Of a stretch of 64,000 nucleotides of DNA, positions 37,420 to 49,995 are shown piece by piece. Below the pieces are notes generated by a model. The model was not told the DNA's origin. It was given only the letters and a program-made list of their open reading frames with translations, and did no database searches. The stretch is from Lathyrus oleraceus (lineage: Eukaryota > Streptophyta > Magnoliopsida > Fabales > Fabaceae): positions 364,991,877-365,055,876 of the forward strand of contig NC_066583.1 of the NCBI RefSeq assembly GCF_024323335.1. Direction: 5' to 3'. How positions within the stretch are numbered: the first letter of the stretch is position 1; the number at the start of each line of letters is the position of its first letter. The position numbers and the translations under genes were made by a program.

Positions 37420-38022
37420 AATTCTTCAATGATGTTGATTGCCATGACACATGAGGCCTATTAGGACATGAATAAGCTCTCTCAAACCATTTCCATCCAT
37501 CAAAACCAAAGAATCAACCACAGTTGACCAACTTTGACTTATCTAGGGTTTTGGATGACTGAAGCACTTCTGATGAATTCCAAACCCTAATTCCTTGAGA
37601 CCTTGACTTCAAATGATGTCCCAAGTTGTATGGACTCTTGATTATTGATCATGGTGCCCAAATTCCACAAGAATGGCCACCATCCACTGCTTTGACTGAC
37701 TGTTGACTGTCTTTGACTTTCTAGGGTTTTTGACTGTCTGTACATGAACTGATGACCTCTGAGCCTTCAACCCTTGACTTGAACACTTCAAATGGACCTC
37801 CAAGTCATGTGAACTTGTTGGACAAACCCTAGGGCCTTTGCTCCTTGAGAAACACCCTTGCTTGATTGGTTGACTGATCTCCTGATCAGTTTGACCTAAT
37901 TCTTGATTTGCTTGCTCTTGAGGCAACTGGGGACAATGCAATGCTATGCAATGTATCATGATATGCTATGACTTAATATGAGATGGTATGTACAATGATA
38001 GGTGCAAATTTGAGGTGCTACA
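37420..38022 (-). mobile_element. LTR fragment C of element E (603 bp)
   Basis: Equals LTR A 20859-21461. It is the first 603 bp of the original 5' LTR in sense orientation and carries the element's true outer end next to the GTGAG target duplication. About 5.2 kb of this LTR is missing, together with about 3.2 kb of the internal region beside it. Confidence 0.93.
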
Positions 38023-38027
38023 GTGAG
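38023..38027. other. Target site duplication GTGAG, right copy
   Basis: Matches 15663-15667 and brackets element E. Confidence 0.94.
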
Positions 38028-38742
38028 GAATTAGTGATGTGAGTCACTAGGTCTCAAATGAGTGGGACTAGTGAGCTTGGTAGCCGTACCTGGATTTGGT
38101 CGGTGAGGTTGAACTATATGTTCACGAATAGTCGGTACCGCATGCATGGAGTCTCATTGCATAATATATGTATGTATGGCGTATAATATGAATGGATGTA
38201 TTCCAATATTATACGTGTGTTTTATGGTTGTTTTGAGTTGAGTATGATGATGGTGATGATTATGAGTTGATATTGCCGTTGCTGAATATGTGTAATCTGA
38301 TTAGGGTAATGATATGTGTTATATTACTTAGCATTACATGATATTTTATAATGCTTATTATATCGATTGAAGGACTCACCCTTACAACTATGTTTTCAGG
38401 TAACGAGCAGTGATTGAATAAAAGCTAGTCCCGGGAGTCTAGTGTAGTCCTTAGTGGGTCATGCTCTGGTAGATGTAACATCGGGATGGGATGTTTACTA
38501 CGTTTTCTTTTGGTTGTTGAACAACTTTACATGTAATGTAGTACATGATTTGAATGTTGTTATTTCGTATCCGCTGTGAATTATGCAAAAGTGTCTTATT
38601 TTAATTAATCAAATGAGCATGACCGGATATTTTGATGATTGGTGTGAAGTGATTGTGTGACACCCTTCAGGGCATAATTACTCTGATTGATATTTTATTA
38701 TTTTAAATTAAATATTTGGGGGTATTTTAGAAGGGTGTTACA
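38028..38742. mobile_element. Solo LTR, right part
   Basis: Continues the solo LTR from 15667 and ends GGGTGTTACA. It is A/T-rich at the end (38690-38725). No coding sequence is seen. Confidence 0.85.
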
Positions 38743-39610
38743 CAACATGTTCTTCTTCATCACTTGATTTGACTATCATATCATCAACGTAAACTTTAAT
38801 CTCTTTATGCATCATATCATGAAAAAGAGTGGTCATAGCTCTCTGGTACGTTGCACCAGCATTTTTTAAACCGAAAGGCATCACTCTATAACATAATGTT
38901 CCCCAGGGTGTAATGAATGTGGTCTTCTCCATATCTCTAGGTTCCATCTTGATTTGATTATAACCAGAAAATCCGTCCATAAATGAAAAGACTTTGAATC
39001 TAGTTGTATTGTCTACCAACATATCAATGTGTGGCAGGGGAAAATCATCTTTCAGACTATCTTTATTCAAATCTCTATAATCAACACACATGCGGACTTT
39101 TCCATCTTTCTTCGGAACATGCACAATATTGGCCACCAATTGCGGATACTCGGAGGTAACAAGAAAACCAACATCAATCTGCTTTTGCACTTCCTCTTTG
39201 ATCTTAACTGCCATATCAAGATGCGTTCTTCTCAATTTCTGCTTGACCGACGGGCATTCTGGCTCCAACGGTAATCTGTGCTCCACAATCTCATAATCCA
39301 AACCAGGCATGTCTTGATAGGACAAGAAAACACACCAGAATAATCTCGAAGAAGATCCTTCAACCCCTGCTTAGCTTCTGGACACAGTTGAGACCTAATC
39401 TTGACTTCCTTCACATCATCCTCGGAACCCAAGTTGACTAATTCAATCTTCTCTTCAAACGGTTGAATGGCTTTTTCCTCATGCTCAAGTAAACGGGATA
39501 ACTCATCAGATACTTCTTCATCATCAATCTCTTCCTCAACTTCAAACACATGGAAATCAAAGTTTGGAGAGGGAGTAGGATCATTGTATTCAATGGGTTT
39601 GAGAACCAAC
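38738..39610 (-). pseudogene. Reverse transcriptase N-terminal part, unit U4
   Basis: The frame at 38738-39325 carries VDYRDLNK, FMDGFSGYNQIKM and YVDDMIVKS, and runs into the solo LTR. The upstream part is at 39232-39609 in another frame. Confidence 0.85.
38743..38747. other. Target site duplication CAACA, right copy
   Basis: Matches 14898-14902. The RT sequence of unit U4 resumes with TGTTCTTCTTCATC. Confidence 0.95.
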
Positions 39611-39820
39611 CTGCATAATAATTTGATATTTTGATTTTAAAGAAGTGGAGTGTGATCAAATATTATGCCGATGGCAGATAATTATTTATTTATGTTTTTT
39701 GTGATTACCATTTTCAGAAAAAGCAAAAAGTGAAAATAAAACATCATAGATGTGGATGAATAAAATTGTATTTTATTGATGATAATAATAAAAATACCCA
39801 ACAATGTTCACTACTCCCTT
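38748..39820 (-). repeat. Array unit U4, upstream part (right of the insertion)
   Basis: 1073 bp. Unlike the left half, its intron part (AGTGTGATCAAATATT, AAGCAAAAAGTG) matches U5-U7 rather than U3, so U4 is a mosaic of the two sides of the array. Confidence 0.9.
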
Positions 39821-41448
39821 TGGGCTCAATCATACCAATCATATCAATTCCCCACATGAAGAAGGTCCATGGAGAGGAGATGACATTCTATAGTGTCGGA
39901 GGAACATGAATCTTATCTGCATAAATTTGACACTTGTGGCATATCTTCACAAACCTGCAATAGTTAGATTCCATTGTCAGCTAATAGTAACCTGCTCTTA
40001 ACATATTCTTTGCCATAGCATGTCCATTGGAATGAGTACCAAAGGAACCTTCGTAGACTTCAGTCATCAATAAGTCTGCTTCGTGTCTATCCACACATCT
40101 GAGCAAAACCATATCGAAGTTTCTCTTGTAAAGCACATCATCATTCAGGTAGAAGTTGCTAGCTAATCTTCTCAAAGTCTTCTTATCTTTCAAAGATGCC
40201 ACAAGCGAGTAAATTCGACTTTGGAGGAAACATTTGATATCAAAATACCATGGATTTTCATCTTTGACTTCTTCAACAACAAATACATGAGTTGGCCTAT
40301 CAAGACGCATCACAGTCAAATTGGGAACTTCATTCCAAATTTTCACCATAATCATTGAAGCCAACGTTGCAAGAGCATCTGCCATCCGATTTTCATCTTG
40401 AGGGATATGATGAAACTCAACCTTTATAAAGAAAGTTGAAATCCTCTAGCATAGTCTCTATCTATTATCAAACCGGGTTGATTCGTCTTCCGTTCACCTT
40501 TGATCTGATTCACGACCAAAGTTGAATCTCCATAGACGTCAAGATATTTAATTTAGAGATCAATGGCCTCTTCAAGCCCCATAATGCAAGATTCATACTC
40601 AACCATATTGTTTGTACATTTGAAGGTCAATCTAGCTGTAAGTGGAAAATGAGTGCCTTGAGGAGTAATAATTACTTCCCCAATGCCATTACAATACGAA
40701 TTAACAGCTCCATCAAATACCATGCCCCAACGGGAACCAGGTTCTGGCCCTTCTTCAAGCAATGGTTCATCACAATCTTTCATCTTCAAATACAAAATCT
40801 CTTCATCAGGAAAATCATACTGCACTGACTGATAATCTTCAATCGGTTGGTGAGCCAAATGGTCAGCCAAGACACTACTTTAATATCTTTTTGAGATTGG
40901 TATTCGATATCATACCTGGATAACAACATCTGCCAACGGGAAATTCTCCCAGTTAAAGCAGGCTTATCAAAAATGTACTTGATTGGATCCATTTTGGATA
41001 TCATCCAAGTAGTATGATTCAACATATACTGGCGCAGACGCTTAGCAGCCCAAGCCAATGCGCAACGAGTCTTCTCAAGTATTGAATACCGAGTCTCACA
41101 GTCGGTGAACTTCTTACTGAGGTAGTAAATTGCATATTCTTTCTTTCCAGACTCATCTTGCTGACCAAGACCACAACCCATACTCTCATCAAGCACAATC
41201 AGATACATGATCAACGAGCTTCCTTCAACAGGCGGAGACAGAATCAGAGGCTCAAGTAGATGTTCTTTGATACTGTCAAAAGCTTTCAGGCAATCCTCGG
41301 TCTAATCACAAGACTGATCTTTCTCAAGAAGCTTAAAAATAGGCGTACATGTTGCAGTCATATGCAATATAAATCTTGAGATATAGTTCAAGCGGCCAAG
41401 AAAACCTTTGAGTTGCTTCTCAGTTTTGGGTCAAGGCATTTCTTGTAT
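39821..41448 (-). pseudogene. RNase H and truncated integrase, unit U5
   Basis: Pieces are at 40786-41214, 40553-40870 and 39981-40385, in the frames shown by U4. A TACAAAATC variant (MKRFCI) is shared with U8. Confidence 0.82.
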
Positions 41449-42465
41449 TCATTTGACCTTGGCAGGATCAACTTTAATACCCTTCCCGCTGACAATAAAG
41501 CCCAAGAACTTACCAGATTGAACCCCAAAAGTACACTTATTGGAATTAAAGCGGAGTTTATACTTCCTCAAACGCTGGAATAACTTCAACAAATGCCCAA
41601 CATGTTCTTCTTCATCACTTGATTTGACTATCATATCATCAACGTAAACTTTAATCTCTTTATGCATCATATCATGAAAAAGAGTGGTCATAGCTCTCTG
41701 GTACGTTGCACCAGCATTTTTTAAACCGAAAGGCATCACTCTATAAAATAATGTTCCCCAGGGTGTAATGAATGTGGTCTTCTCCATATCTCTAGGTTCC
41801 ATCTTGATTTGATTATAACCAGAAAATCCGTCCATAAATGAAAAGACTTTGAATCTAGTTGTATTGTCTACCAACATATCAATGTGTGGCAGGGGAAAAT
41901 CATCTTTCAGACTATCTTTATTCAAATCTCTATAATCAACACACATGCGGACTTTTCCATCTTTCTTCGAAACATGCACAATATTGGCCACCAATTGCGG
42001 ATACTCGGAGGTAACAAGAAAACCAACATCAATCTGCTTTTGCACTTCCTCTTTGATCTTAACTGCCATATCAAGATGCGTTCTTCTCAATTTCTGCTTG
42101 ACCGACGGGCATTCTGGCTCCAACGGTAATCTGTGCTCCACAATCTCATAATCCAAACCAGGCATGTCTTGATAGGACAAGAAAACACACCAGAATAATC
42201 TCGAAGAAGATCCTTCAACCCCTGCTTAGCTTCTGGACACAGTTGAGACCTAATCTTGACTTCCTTCACATCATCCTCGGAACCCAAGTTGACTAATTCA
42301 ATCTTCTCTTCAAACGGTTGAATGGCTTTTTCCTCATGCTCAAGTAAACGGGATAACTCATCAGATACTTCTTCATCATCAATCTCTTCCTCAACTTCAA
42401 ACACATGGAAATCAAAGTTTGGAGAGGGAGTAGGATCATTGTATTCAATGGGTTTGAGAACCAAC
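41449..42465 (-). pseudogene. Reverse transcriptase, unit U5
   Basis: Open frame 41449-42180 (243 codons) with YVDDMIVKS. Cys to Phe in TLFYRVMPFG. It stops at the central-unit TGA. Confidence 0.85.
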
Positions 42466-42675
42466 CTGCATAATAATTTGATATTTTGATTTTAAAGAAG
42501 TGGAGTGTGATCAAATATTATGCCGATGGCAGATAATTATTTATTTATGTTTTTTGTGATTACCATTTTCAGAAAAAGCAAAAAGTGAAAATAAAACATC
42601 ATAGATGTGGATGAATAAAATTGTATTTTATTGATGATAATAATAAAAATACCCAACAATGTTCACTACTCCCTT

Positions 42676-44303
42676 TGGGCTCAATCATACCAATCATATC
42701 AATTCCCCACATGAAGAAGGTCCATGGAGAGGAGATGACATTCTATAGTGTCGGAGGAACATGAATCTTATCTGCATAAATTTGACACTTGTGGCATATC
42801 TTCACAAACCTGCAATAGTTAGATTCCATTGTCAGCTAATAGTAACCTGCTCTTAACATATTCTTTGCCATAGCATGTCCATTGGAATGAGTACCAAAGG
42901 AACCTTCGTAGACTTCAGTCATCAATAAGTCTGCTTCGTGTCTATCCACACATCTGAGCAAAACCATATCGAAGTTTCTCTTGTAAAGCACATCATCATT
43001 CAGGTAGAAGTTGCTAGCTAATCTTCTCAAAGTCTTCTTATCTTTCAAAGATGCCACAAGCGAGTAAATTCGACTTTGGAGGAAACATTTGATATCAAAA
43101 TACCATGGATTTTCATCTTTGACTTCTTCAACAACAAATACATGAGTTGGCCTATCAAGACGCATCACAGTCAAATTGGGAACTTCATTCCAAATTTTCA
43201 CCATAATCATTGAAGCCAACGTTGCAAGAGCATCTGCCATCCGATTTTCATCTTGAGGGATATGATGAAACTCAACCTTTATAAAGAAAGTTGAAATCCT
43301 CTAGCATAGTCTCTATCTATTATCAAACCGGGTTGATTCGTCTTCCGTTCACCTTTGATCTGATTCACGACCAAAGTTGAATCTCCATAGACGTCAAGAT
43401 ATTTAATTTAGAGATCAATGGCCTCTTCAAGCCCCATAATGCAAGATTCATACTCAACCATATTGTTTGTACATTTGAAGGTCAATCTAGCTGTAAGTGG
43501 AAAATGAGTGCCTTGAGGAGTAATAATTACTTCCCCAATGCCATTACAATACGAATTAACAGCTCCATCAAATACCATGCCCCAACGGGAACCAGGTTCT
43601 GGCCCTTCTTCAAGCAATGGTTCATCACAATCTTTCATCTTCAAATATAAAATCTCTTCATCAGGAAAATCATACTGCACTGACTGATAATCTTCAATCG
43701 GTTGGTGAGCCAAATGGTCAACCAAGACACTACTTTAATATCTTTTTGAGATTGGTATTCGATATCATACCTGGATAACAACATCTGCCAACGGGAAATT
43801 CTCCCAGTTAAAGCAGGCTTATCAAAAATGTACTTGATTGGATCCATTTTGGATATCATCCAAGTAGTATGATTCAACATATACTGGCGCAGACGCTTAG
43901 CAGCCCAAGCCAATGCGCAACGAGTCTTCTCAAGTATTGAATACCGAGTCTCACAGTCGGTGAACTTCTTACTGAGGTAGTAAATTGCATATTCTTTCTT
44001 TCCAGACTCATCTTGCTGACCAAGACCACAACCCATACTCTCATCAAGCACAATCAGATACATGATCAACGAGCTTCCTTCAACAGGCGGAGACAGAATC
44101 AGAGGCTCAAGTAGATGTTCTTTGATACTGTCAAAAGCTTTCAGGCAATCCTCGGTCTAATCACAAGACTGATCTTTCTCAAGAAGCTTAAAAATAGGCG
44201 TACATGTTGCAGTCATATGCAATATAAATCTTGAGATATAGTTCAAGCGGCCAAGAAAACCTTTGAGTTGCTTCTCAGTTTTGGGTCAAGGCATTTCTTG
44301 TAT
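42676..44303 (-). pseudogene. RNase H and truncated integrase, unit U6
   Basis: Pieces are at 43641-44069, 43408-43725 and 42836-43240. Confidence 0.82.
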
Positions 44304-45320
44304 TCATTTGACCTTGGCAGGATCAACTTTAATACCCTTCCCGCTGACAATAAAGCCCAAGAACTTACCAGATTGAACCCCAAAAGTACACTTATTGGAA
44401 TTAAAGCGGAGTTTATACTTCCTCAAACGCTGGAATAACTTCAACAAATGCCCAACATGTTCTTCTTCATCACTTGATTTGACTATCATATCATCAACGT
44501 AAACTTTAATCTCTTTATGCATCATATCATGAAAAAGAGTGGTCATAGCTCTCTGGTACGTTGCACCAGCATTTTTTAAACCGAAAGGCATCACTCTATA
44601 AAATAATGTTCCCCAGGGTGTAATGAATGTGGTCTTCTCCATATCTCTAGGTTCCATCTTGATTTGATTATAACCAGAAAATCCGTCCATAAATGAAAAG
44701 ACTTTGAATCTAGTTGTATTGTCTACCAACATATCAATGTGTGGCAGGGGAAAATCATCTTTCAGACTATCTTTATTCAAATCTCTATAATCAACACACA
44801 TGCGGACTTTTCCATCTTTCTTCGAAACATGCACAATATTGGCCACCAATTGCGGATACTCGGAGGTAACAAGAAAACCAACATCAATCTGCTTTTGCAC
44901 TTCCTCTTTGATCTTAACTGCCATATCAAGATGCGTTCTTCTCAATTTCTGCTTGACCGACGGGCATTCTGGCTCCAACGGTAATCTGTGCTCCACAATC
45001 TCATAATCCAAACCAGGCATGTCTTGATAGGACAAGAAAACACACCAGAATAATCTCGAAGAAGATCCTTCAACCCCTGCTTAGCTTCTGGACACAGTTG
45101 AGACCTAATCTTGACTTCCTTCACATCATCCTCGGAACCCAAGTTGACTAATTCAATCTTCTCTTCAAACGGTTGAATGGCTTTTTCCTCATGCTCAAGT
45201 AAACGGGATAACTCATCAGATACTTCTTCATCATCAATCTCTTCCTCAACTTCAAACACATGGAAATCAAAGTTTGGAGAGGGAGTAGGATCATTGTATT
45301 CAATGGGTTTGAGAACCAAC
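44304..45320 (-). pseudogene. Reverse transcriptase, unit U6
   Basis: Open frame 44304-45035. The translation is identical to those of U5 and U7 over 243 codons. Confidence 0.85.
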
Positions 45321-45530
45321 CTGCATAATAATTTGATATTTTGATTTTAAAGAAGTGGAGTGTGATCAAATATTATGCCGATGGCAGATAATTATTTATT
45401 TATGTTTTTTGTGATTACCATTTTCAGAAAAAGCAAAAAGTGAAAATAAAACATCATAGATGTGGATGAATAAAATTGTATTTTATTGATGATAATAATA
45501 AAAATACCCAACAATGTTCACTACTCCCTT

Positions 45531-47158
45531 TGGGCTCAATCATACCAATCATATCAATTCCCCACATGAAGAAGGTCCATGGAGAGGAGATGACATTCTA
45601 TAGTGTCGGAGGAACATGAATCTTATCTGCATAAATTTGACACTTGTGGCATATCTTCACAAACCTGCAATAGTTAGATTCCATTGTCAGCTAATAGTAA
45701 CCTGCTCTTAACATATTCTTTGCCATAGCATGTCCATTGGAATGAGTACCAAAGGAACCTTCGTAGACTTCAGTCATCAATAAGTCTGCTTCGTGTCTAT
45801 CCACACATCTGAGCAAAACCATATCGAAGTTTCTCTTGTAAAGCACATCATCATTCAGGTAGAAGTTGCTAGCTAATCTTCTCAAAGTCTTCTTATCTTT
45901 CAAAGATGCCACAAGCGAGTAAATTCGACTTTGGAGGAAACATTTGATATCAAAATACCATGGATTTTCATCTTTGACTTCTTCAACAACAAATACATGA
46001 GTTGGCCTATCAAGACGCATCACAGTCAAATTGGGAACTTCATTCCAAATTTTCACCATAATCATTGAAGCCAACGTTGCAAGAGCATCTGCCATCCGAT
46101 TTTCATCTTGAGGGATATGATGAAACTCAACCTTTATAAAGAAAGTTGAAATCCTCTAGCATAGTCTCTATCTATTATCAAACCGGGTTGATTCGTCTTC
46201 CGTTCACCTTTGATCTGATTCACGACCAAAGTTGAATCTCCATAGACGTCAAGATATTTAATTTAGAGATCAATGGCCTCTTCAAGCCCCATAATGCAAG
46301 ATTCATACTCAACCATATTGTTTGTACATTTGAAGGTCAATCTAGCTGTAAGTGGAAAATGAGTGCCTTGAGGAGTAATAATTACTTCCCCAATGCCATT
46401 ACAATACGAATTAACAGCTCCATCAAATACCATGCCCCAACGGGAACCAGGTTCTGGCCCTTCTTCAAGCAATGGTTCATCACAATCTTTCATCTTCAAA
46501 TATAAAATCTCTTCATTAGGAAAATCATACTGCACTGACTGATAATCTTCAATCGGTTGGTGAGCCAAATGGTCAACCAAGACACTACTTTAATATCTTT
46601 TTGAGATTGGTATTCGATATCATACCTGGATAACAACATCTGCCAACGGGAAATTCTCCCAGTTAAAGCAGGCTTATCAAAAATGTACTTGATTGGATCC
46701 ATTTTGGATATCATCCAAGTAGTATGATTCAACATATACTGGCGCAGACGCTTAGCAGCCCAAGCCAATGCGCAACGAGTCTTCTCAAGTATTGAATACC
46801 GAGTCTCACAGTCGGTGAACTTCTTACTGAGGTAGTAAATTGCATATTCTTTCTTTCCAGACTCATCTTGCTGACCAAGACCACAACCCATACTCTCATC
46901 AAGCACAATCAGATACATGATCAACGAGCTTCCTTCAACAGGCGGAGACAGAATCAGAGGCTCAAGTAGATGTTCTTTGATACTGTCAAAAGCTTTCAGG
47001 CAATCCTCGGTCTAATCACAAGACTGATCTTTCTCAAGAAGCTTAAAAATAGGCGTACATGTTGCAGTCATATGCAATATAAATCTTGAGATATAGTTCA
47101 AGCGGCCAAGAAAACCTTTGAGTTGCTTCTCAGTTTTGGGTCAAGGCATTTCTTGTAT
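45531..47158 (-). pseudogene. RNase H and truncated integrase, unit U7
   Basis: Pieces are at 46496-46924, 46263-46580 and 45691-46095. Confidence 0.82.
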
Positions 47159-48175
47159 TCATTTGACCTTGGCAGGATCAACTTTAATACCCTTCCCGCT
47201 GACAATAAAGCCCAAGAACTTACCAGATTGAACCCCAAAAGTACACTTATTGGAATTAAAGCGGAGTTTATACTTCCTCAAACGCTGGAATAACTTCAAC
47301 AAATGCCCAACATGTTCTTCTTCATCACTTGATTTGACTATCATATCATCAACGTAAACTTTAATCTCTTTATGCATCATATCATGAAAAAGAGTGGTCA
47401 TAGCTCTCTGGTACGTTGCACCAGCATTTTTTAAACCGAAAGGCATCACTCTATAAAATAATGTTCCCCAGGGTGTAATGAATGTGGTCTTCTCCATATC
47501 TCTAGGTTCCATCTTGATTTGATTATAACCAGAAAATCCGTCCATAAATGAAAAGACTTTGAATCTAGTTGTATTGTCTACCAACATATCAATGTGTGGC
47601 AGGGGAAAATCATCTTTCAGACTATCTTTATTCAAATCTCTATAATCAACACACATGCGGACTTTTCCATCTTTCTTCGAAACATGCACAATATTGGCCA
47701 CCAATTGCGGATACTCGGAGGTAACAAGAAAACCAACATCAATCTGCTTTTGCACTTCCTCTTTGATCTTAACTGCCATATCAAGATGCGTTCTTCTCAA
47801 TTTCTGCTTGACCGACGGGCATTCTGGCTCCAACGGTAATCTGTGCTCCACAATCTCATAATCCAAACCAGGCATGTCTTGATAGGACAAGAAAACACAC
47901 CAGAATAATCTCGAAGAAGATCCTTCAACCCCTGCTTAGCTTCTGGACACAGTTGAGACCTAATCTTGACTTCCTTCACATCATCCTCGGAACCCAAGTT
48001 GACTAATTCAATCTTCTCTTCAAACGGTTGAATGGCTTTTTCCTCATGCTCAAGTAAACGGGATAACTCATCAGATACTTCTTCATCATCAATCTCTTCC
48101 TCAACTTCAAACACATGGAAATCAAAGTTTGGAGAGGGAGTAGGATCATTGTATTCAATGGGTTTGAGAACCAAC
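47159..48175 (-). pseudogene. Reverse transcriptase, unit U7
   Basis: Open frame 47159-47890 with YVDDMIVKS. The upstream part is at 47797-48174 in another frame. Confidence 0.85.
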
Positions 48176-48385
48176 CTGCATAATAATTTGATATTTTGAT
48201 TTTAAAGAAGTGGAGTGTGATCAAATATTATGCCGATGGCAGATAATTATTTATTTATGTTTTTTGTGATTACCATTTTCAGAAAAAGCAAAAAGTGAAA
48301 ATAAAACATCATAGATGTGGATGAATAAAATTGTATTTTATTGATGATAATAATAAAAATACCCAACAATGTTCACTACTCCCTT

Positions 48386-49995
48386 TGGGCTCAATCATAC
48401 CAATCATATCAATTCCCCACATGAAGAAGGTCCATGGAGAGGAGATGACATTCTATAGTGTCGGAGGAACATGAATCTTATCTGCATAAATTTGACACTT
48501 GTGGCATATCTTCACAAACCTGCAATAGTTAGATTCCATTGTCAGCTAATAGTAACCTGCTCTTAACATATTCTTTGCCATAGCATGTCCATTGGAATGA
48601 GTACCAAAGGAACCTTCGTAGACTTCAGTCATCAATAAGTCTGCTTCGTATCTATCCACACATCTGAGCAAAACCATATCGAAGTTTCTCTTGTAAAGCA
48701 CATCATCATTCAGGTAGAAGTTGCTAGCTAATCTTCTCAAAGTCTTCTTATCTTTCAAAGATGCCACAAGCGAGTAAATTCGACTTTGGAGGAAACATTT
48801 GATATCAAAATACCATGGATTTTCATCTTTGACTTCTTCAACAACAAATACATGAGTTGGCCTATCAAGACGCATCACAGTCAAATTGGGAACTTCATTC
48901 CAAATTTTCACCATAATCATTGAAGCCAACGTTGCAAGAGCATCTGCCATCCGATTTTCATCTTGAGGGATATGATGAAACTCAACCTTTATAAAGAAAG
49001 TTGAAATCCTCTAGCATAGTCTCTATCTATTATCAAACCGGGTTGATTCGTCTTCCGTTCACCTTTGATCTGATTCACGACCAAAGTTGAATCTCCATAG
49101 ACGTCAAGATATTTAATTTAGAGATCAATGGCCTCTTCAAGCCCCATAATGCAAGATTCATACTCAACCATATTGTTTGTACATTTGAAGGTCAATCTAG
49201 CTGTAAGTGGAAAATGAGTGCCTTGAGGAGTAATAATTACTTCCCCAATGCCATTACAATACGAATTAACAGCTCCATCAAATACCATGCCCCAACGGGA
49301 ACCAGGTTCTGGCCCTTCTTCAAGCAATGGTTCATCACAATCTTTCATCTTCAAATACAAAATCTCTTCATCAGGAAAATCATACTGCACTGACTGATAA
49401 TCTTCAATCGGTTGGTGAGCCAAATGGTCAGCCAAGACACTACTTTAATATCTTTTTGAGATTGGTATTCGATATCATACCTGGATAACAACATCTGCCA
49501 ACGGGAAATTCTCCCAGTTAAAGCAGGCTTATCAAAAATGTACTTGATTGGATCCATTTTGGATATCATCCAAGTAGTATGATTCAACATATACTGGCGC
49601 AGACGCTTAGCAGCCCAAGCCAATGCGCAACGAGTCTTCTCAAGTATTGAATACCGAGTCTCACAGTCGGTGAACTTCTTACTGAGGTAGTAAATTGCAT
49701 ATTCTTTCTTTCCAGATTCATCTTGCTGACCAAGACCACAACCCATACTCTCATCAAGCACAATCAGATACATGATCAACGAGCTTCCTTCAACAGGCAG
49801 AGACAGAATCAGAGGCTCAAGTAGATGTTCTTTGATACTGTCAAAAGCTTTCAGGCAATCCTCGGTCTAATCACAAGACTGATCTTTCTCAAGAAGTTTG
49901 AAAATAGGCGTACATGTTGCAGTCATATGCGATATAAATCTTGAGATATAGTTCAAGCGGCCGAGAAAACCTCTGAGTTGCTTCTCAGTTTTGGG
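48386..49995 (-). pseudogene. RNase H and truncated integrase, unit U8
   Basis: Pieces are at 49351-49779 (connection), 49118-49435 (RNase H with FDGAVNS and TNNMVEYES) and 48546-48950 (ADALATLAS tail, then HEAD and GTHSNGHAM of the integrase finger). A private His to Tyr change (VDRYEADLL) is at about 48650. Confidence 0.82.

Larger units (their letters stand above)
15668..38022 (-). mobile_element. Element E: Ogre-derived LTR chain nested in the solo LTR
   Basis: A 22,355-bp insertion with the order LTR A (15668-21461), internal region (21462-28144), LTR B (28145-33939), 3' part of a second internal region (33940-37418) and a 603-bp LTR fragment C (37420-38022). Sense is the minus strand. 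The primer binding site lies left of LTR B and the polypurine tract right of LTR A. A complete LTR-internal-LTR-internal-LTR chain from these parts would be about 30.7 kb, so about 8.4 kb is missing on the right. The internal region lacks nearly all of gag and pol, so E is non-autonomous and relied on proteins from other Ogre copies. Confidence 0.9.
39821..42675 (-). repeat. Array unit U5
   Basis: 2855 bp. It shares with U6 and U7 three changes not seen elsewhere: CTTCCCGCTG (VSGKG in RT), CTTCGAAACA (VSKKD) and TAAAATAATG (TLFYR). Confidence 0.92.
42676..45530 (-). repeat. Array unit U6
   Basis: 2855 bp. It shares GGTCAACCAAG (Ala to Val, MVDHLAHQ) only with U7, so U6 and U7 are sister copies. 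Confidence 0.92.
45531..48385 (-). repeat. Array unit U7
   Basis: 2855 bp. The one clear private change is GAC to AAT-type Asp to Asn (FPNEEILYLK) at about 46517. Confidence 0.92.
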
